Assembly: GCA_001598975.1 (NCBI GenBank)
Contig: BBXU01001064.1
Span: 1-10,432, forward strand
Length of the DNA: 10,432 nucleotides
Source of the DNA: Parachlorella kessleri
Lineage: Eukaryota; Chlorophyta; Trebouxiophyceae; Chlorellales; Chlorellaceae
Reading direction: 5' to 3'
Positions 7,201 to 10,432 of this stretch are shown one piece after another. A model generated the notes under the pieces. That model was given only the letters and a program-made list of their open reading frames with translations, was not told the DNA's origin and searched no databases. The translations under genes were made by a program, and so were the position numbers. Position 1 is the first letter of the stretch; every line of letters starts with the position of its first letter.

Positions 7201-10200
7201 GGCGCCCGTCACCGGGCCCTGCCGGTAGCTGGCACCGCATGCGACTCTGCACCTCCTGCTGCTGCCGCGGCCGCCGCCGCGATGTGTGCAGGAGTCTGCG
7301 GAGTCTGGCGGGTCGTTCAGCGTGCTGCAGCCGGGGTCCAGCGTGGCGACCGCGCTGAGCGAGGGGGAGGCCAAGCGCAAGCACGCTGTGCTGCTGGAGA
7401 TCATGGGACAGCAGGTGAGGCTGCTGCGCTCCTTTGCATTTGTGTCCTACTAGGCAGGATCGCCACATTTGGTCAAGCGTTGCGAATGCATGGAAGGTAA
7501 TGGCTAGGGAAACCCTCCTCAGTCAGTCTGTCAGTGAGCTGCCCTCGATCGCTTTCCCGGCCGCTGCTTGAGTTGCTTGTTGCTGCCCGCTGGCCGGCGT
7601 GGTGGGGGTGCGATGTGCATGCGACAAGCACCCTGTGATTCGGTTTGTGTGCGCGTGTGGGTGGCCTGGTGCACGAGCAAGTGGTAAGGCGCATGGGTTG
7701 GGTAGCGACTGTGGGTAAACAGTAGAGGCTGGTTTGGAGAGGGCCAACACCTAGGCTGCAAGTAAGTGGGAGGCTGTACATCCGACTTTTGAAGGTCGCG
7801 AGCAACGGGACTGAACAGACAGAGTACATAGGCTGTCCCAAATTCGCCTTCAGCAACAGAGGAGGTGCGTGCCTGCGCAGCAGGACCCCGCAATGACATC
7901 ACAAATCCCACGATGCTCCAACTCCCCTCCCCCCTGGGCCGTCCGCGCAGTGGCGCACCGTGAAGTTCCCGCTGGAGACGGTGCGGCCCTTCATCTTCGA
8001 GTCGGTGGCGCTGGCGGATGTCAAGCCGGCGCTGGACCCCGACAAGCCCGAGGTGACTGCCACTGGTGTGCCGTGGGAGGTTGTTCTGAGGGTGCGGGGG
8101 GAGGCAGGGTAGCACCGCACGCCTGAGTGCTGCTGGTGTGGCTCTCTCCATTGTGGCCGTGGGAGTGCATGCTGTGGGTCATGGTGTGTTGTCTACGGTA
8201 GGCAATCTTCATGTCCCGTGCTCGTACGACTGCATGTGGTACCCACCCTGGGGGGACGGATGCTCCCACGGATGCTGGTGCGCTTGTCACCCGGCCGCCC
8301 CCTCAACAGCCCTGGTGCCTGCTTGCCGTCTGCCCGCAGCTGGTGACGGCCTACCTGCAGCGGCGCGTGACGGAGATGATCGAGAAGGCGGCGAGGGACA
8401 GAGGGCCGCGCACGCCGCCGCTGCCGCTTGTCCGCTTGCGGGTGAGGGGGCATGCTAGGTGGGGCGGCTGGTGGCAGCTGGAAGACCGTGCTATGTGCTG
8501 TGACAGCGCCTGTGCCTTGCTAAGGCCCAATGTGCTGGCCCACGTGAGGGTTGCCAGAGGGCTGCGGGCAGACTGGCGCCCAGCGAGACACATGCCTGAA
8601 GACCGCCTTGCCTTTGTATTGTTCGGCGTCAACCGGCAGCAAGTACAGTTTCTGCTTCATATAATACCCTGGTAAAAAGCACGCTCCTGGGTCAGGCACT
8701 GTTCAGCTCCTGCGTGGCTGTTGCAGGTGGACTACAGCGGCTTCAGCACCATCAACACGCAGCGCTTTGGGCAGGTGTTTGTAGGCAAGGTGGCCAACCC
8801 GCACGACATGATCCTCTGGCAGAAGGCCGCGGCGCGCAAACAGAAGGCAAGGCGTGCGCGTGTCTCGTGCTGTGCCTTGGGACGAGTTTTGCAGTGGGTG
8901 GATCCCGTCACTCGCCCCTGCCACTGCGCTGCCTGGCCTGTCAAATGCGGTTTCCCTGTTTGTCACGGGCCAACGGCCTGGGATGCTGGCTCGTGACCCA
9001 GCTACCTGTGAAGCAGCCGTGGCACTCGGGCCGGAATGGCCCTCTGCCGCCACCCAGAGGCGTGCCCTCGGCTGTGATTCTGCAAGTTACGCCACGCTTT
9101 GAACTGATGGTGGCCGCTGGCGATAATAGTGGTATTCACCCAGTGCCCTGGATCAGCGCTGTGCTTGGGCCCAACCGTGGAGTCCATAGGGGTCGTCCAA
9201 GGTGTGTGCGTCAAACTGTTAAGCCAAGCGTCGACACTCACTAACTGCCTGCCACTGCGCATGTCGCCGCTGCGCCTGCTGTGCAGGATGCTGAGCTGGC
9301 AGAGATGCCGCGGGACATGGTGCGGCCGGAGGCGCTGGACGAGGCGCGCATCGAGGACCTCATAGCCCAGCACCTCACGCACAACCTGGAGATACTGCCC
9401 GAGAACGTGAGCTTGGCGGCCTGGCGGCGGGTCTGACCCCTGTGGGGGCGGGTCTGACCCCTGTGGCTGGCTGGCTGGCTGGCTGGCTAGAGTCCTTACT
9501 GTTGTGCAGCTGCACTGTTGTTGTGCAACTGGCTATGCTGCATGGGCACTTGGTCTCCTGTGGAGTCCGAGGGATGCTGGACGACATGGCATGAGGGGAA
9601 CTGTAGCAGTGGGCGAGCATTGTATGAGCATGCCCCGGGTGGGTGTGCTGACTGTGGGCTCCTGCGGCTAGTCCGCCAGCTGGTATACGTTCTAACCCAC
9701 TGCTTGCCCATGCTGTGCCCATGTGTTTCCATGCAAATGTGGACCCAGTCCCTGCGCCGGCATATCTCTGCACCTCATCCCAGGCCGGTCTGTGGCCTAG
9801 AAGCGGCGCCGTGGGCAGCAGCAGCGCCAAGCATGGGTCACGCTCCCTCGTGTGCTGTGAACCCATGCTCCCCTGCAGGAGCTGGCCACTGCTCTCCATG
9901 AGTTTGTGGAGAAGGACAATCGCACAGCCATCCAGGATGCAGTGAGTAATGTGCTTAAGGTGAGCAGGGGGGTAGGAGAGAGGCAAGGGCGGGGGCAGCT
10001 CCTATGGGGGCGAGACTGCCTAGCTTGTTGCGGCACGGGCTTATCCTGTAGCACCCAAAGGTACCCTCAATCGCTAACAGGTGCTTCTGGTCATGACTAT
10101 ATAGCAGGCAAGGTCATGTGTGCCCATGCCAGCACCCTGCTCGACAAAGCAACGCCCTGCCCCTCCCAGGCGTGATTGGTGTCGCCACTAGTGATGATGG

Positions 10201-10412
10201 ATTCAACCCCTTACCTGGCAAACTACTGTCAAGACTACAGGAACTTATGCCGCCGCCCCTGCCACCCTCCCCATCCTCTCCTTCCAAGCTCGCATGTGCT
10301 GCAGGAGACCCAGACGGCCGCTGTGCGCGACGAGCGCACGGTCAAGCTGGACCAGGAGGAGGACCTGAAGACCGTAATCACCAACTACAAGCGGCAGCAC
10401 CAGGCCTCGCAG
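4288..10412 (+). CDS. MRE11: MRE11 double-strand-break repair nuclease (15 exons, C-terminus outside window)
   Basis: Mn-dependent 3'-5' exonuclease/endonuclease of the nuclear MRE11-RAD50-NBS1 complex, which processes broken DNA ends. Exons: 4288-4298, 4416-4455, 4591-4671, 4847-5007, 5411-5555, 6004-6152, 6502-6589, 6881-6973, 7292-7414, 7951-8052, 8340-8441, 8727-8846, 9287-9406, 9879-9959, 10305-10412. All phases join, giving 508 residues. Metal ligands are D14 and H16 (DNHLG), D54 (GGDLFH), N119 (GNHDD, with catalytic H120), H217 (LHQNR), and H247 and H249 (GHEHEC). The set is complete, so the nuclease should be active. QPGSSVAT follows in exon 9. The capping/DNA-binding domain covers roughly residues 298-405, including VDYSGF and KVANP. 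Wording such as DERL..LFQTP and NVGLPVF resembles plant MRE11. The start ATG sits in an 11-base exon ending in a GTAAAG donor. The tail after residue 508 (plant MRE11 is around 700 aa) is missing because the window ends. Confidence 0.96.
8847..9286 (+). other. Probable GC-AG intron of MRE11
   Basis: Exon 12 ends in CAGAAG followed by GCAAGG, which matches the GC-donor consensus AG|GCAAG. The acceptor is CTGTGCAG at 9279-9286. This is the only junction in the gene without a good GT donor. Only the GT at 8862 would keep phase, and its context CGT|GTCTCG is poor. Homology is continuous from AAARKQK into DAELAEM, as expected for the join. Confidence 0.75.
9426..9488 (+). repeat. 21-base tandem duplication followed by a GGCT microsatellite in an MRE11 intron
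   Basis: A 20-base match occurs at 9426-9445 and 9447-9466 (unit GGCGGGTCTGACCCCTGTGG, period 21). It runs into six GGCT copies at 9465-9488. It lies just after the exon-13 donor at 9407, well away from the next acceptor. It is probably replication slippage with no visible function. Confidence 0.85.
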
Positions 10413-10432
10413 GTGTGTGGTGGGGGTGGGGT

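Noticed and set aside
8138..8675. Open frames of 106-154 codons spanning exon 11
   Set aside because: They are alternate frames over the exon and GC-rich introns with no recognisable protein similarity.
1..10432. Transposons, CRISPR arrays, tRNA or rRNA genes, or an undescribed multi-gene system
   Set aside because: I saw no terminal repeats, transposase or reverse-transcriptase motifs, spaced repeat arrays, or structural-RNA signatures. The three genes belong to known families with unrelated functions.

Overview
The window is nuclear DNA of a eukaryote, most likely a green alga (Chlorophyta; class not resolvable from the sequence). The reasons are a plant/algal-type SBP-box transcription factor, an MRE11 whose wording follows plant MRE11, many short exons with GT-AG introns, GC-rich codon use, low-complexity Gln/Ala/Pro tracts, and a TGTAA-type polyadenylation motif. 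All three genes were assembled by hand from exons whose splice phases join exactly.

Layout. (1) 132-2376, minus strand: an SBP-box (SQUAMOSA promoter-binding-like) transcription factor, four exons, about 493 aa with the start chosen here. Positions 1-131 are its downstream flank or 3' UTR. (2) 2377-3024: no gene I can support. This stretch holds the 5' flank of the SBP gene and the 3' UTR of the next gene, with a TGTAA motif at 2675-2679. (3) 3025-3929, minus strand: RCE1-like CAAX prenyl endopeptidase, two exons, 275 aa, apparently complete. (4) 3930-4287: a 358-bp divergent promoter region with a tandem GTAC-core repeat. (5) 4288-10412 and beyond, plus strand: MRE11, the nuclease of the MRE11-RAD50-NBS1 DNA-repair complex. 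Fifteen exons encode the first 508 residues, and the C-terminal tail lies past the window edge.

The three genes serve unrelated housekeeping or regulatory roles (transcription, processing of prenylated proteins, double-strand-break repair). I see no operon-like functional cluster, transposon, CRISPR array, tRNA or rRNA gene, and no undescribed multi-gene system. The points most worth a second look are: a His-to-Gln change at a zinc-ligand position of the SBP domain; the tandem GTAC repeat between RCE1 and MRE11; a probable GC-AG intron in MRE11; an 11-base first coding exon of MRE11; and a sharp rise in third-position GC along MRE11 that mirrors the SBP gene, leaving a low-GC trough centred on RCE1.

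MRE11 introns longer than 300 bases lie at 5008-5410, 5556-6003, 6153-6501, 6974-7291, 7415-7950, 8847-9286, 9407-9878 and 9960-10304. The longest SBP intron is 1369-1731. Apart from the repeat at 9426-9488, and pyrimidine-rich acceptor tracts, I see no further genes in them.
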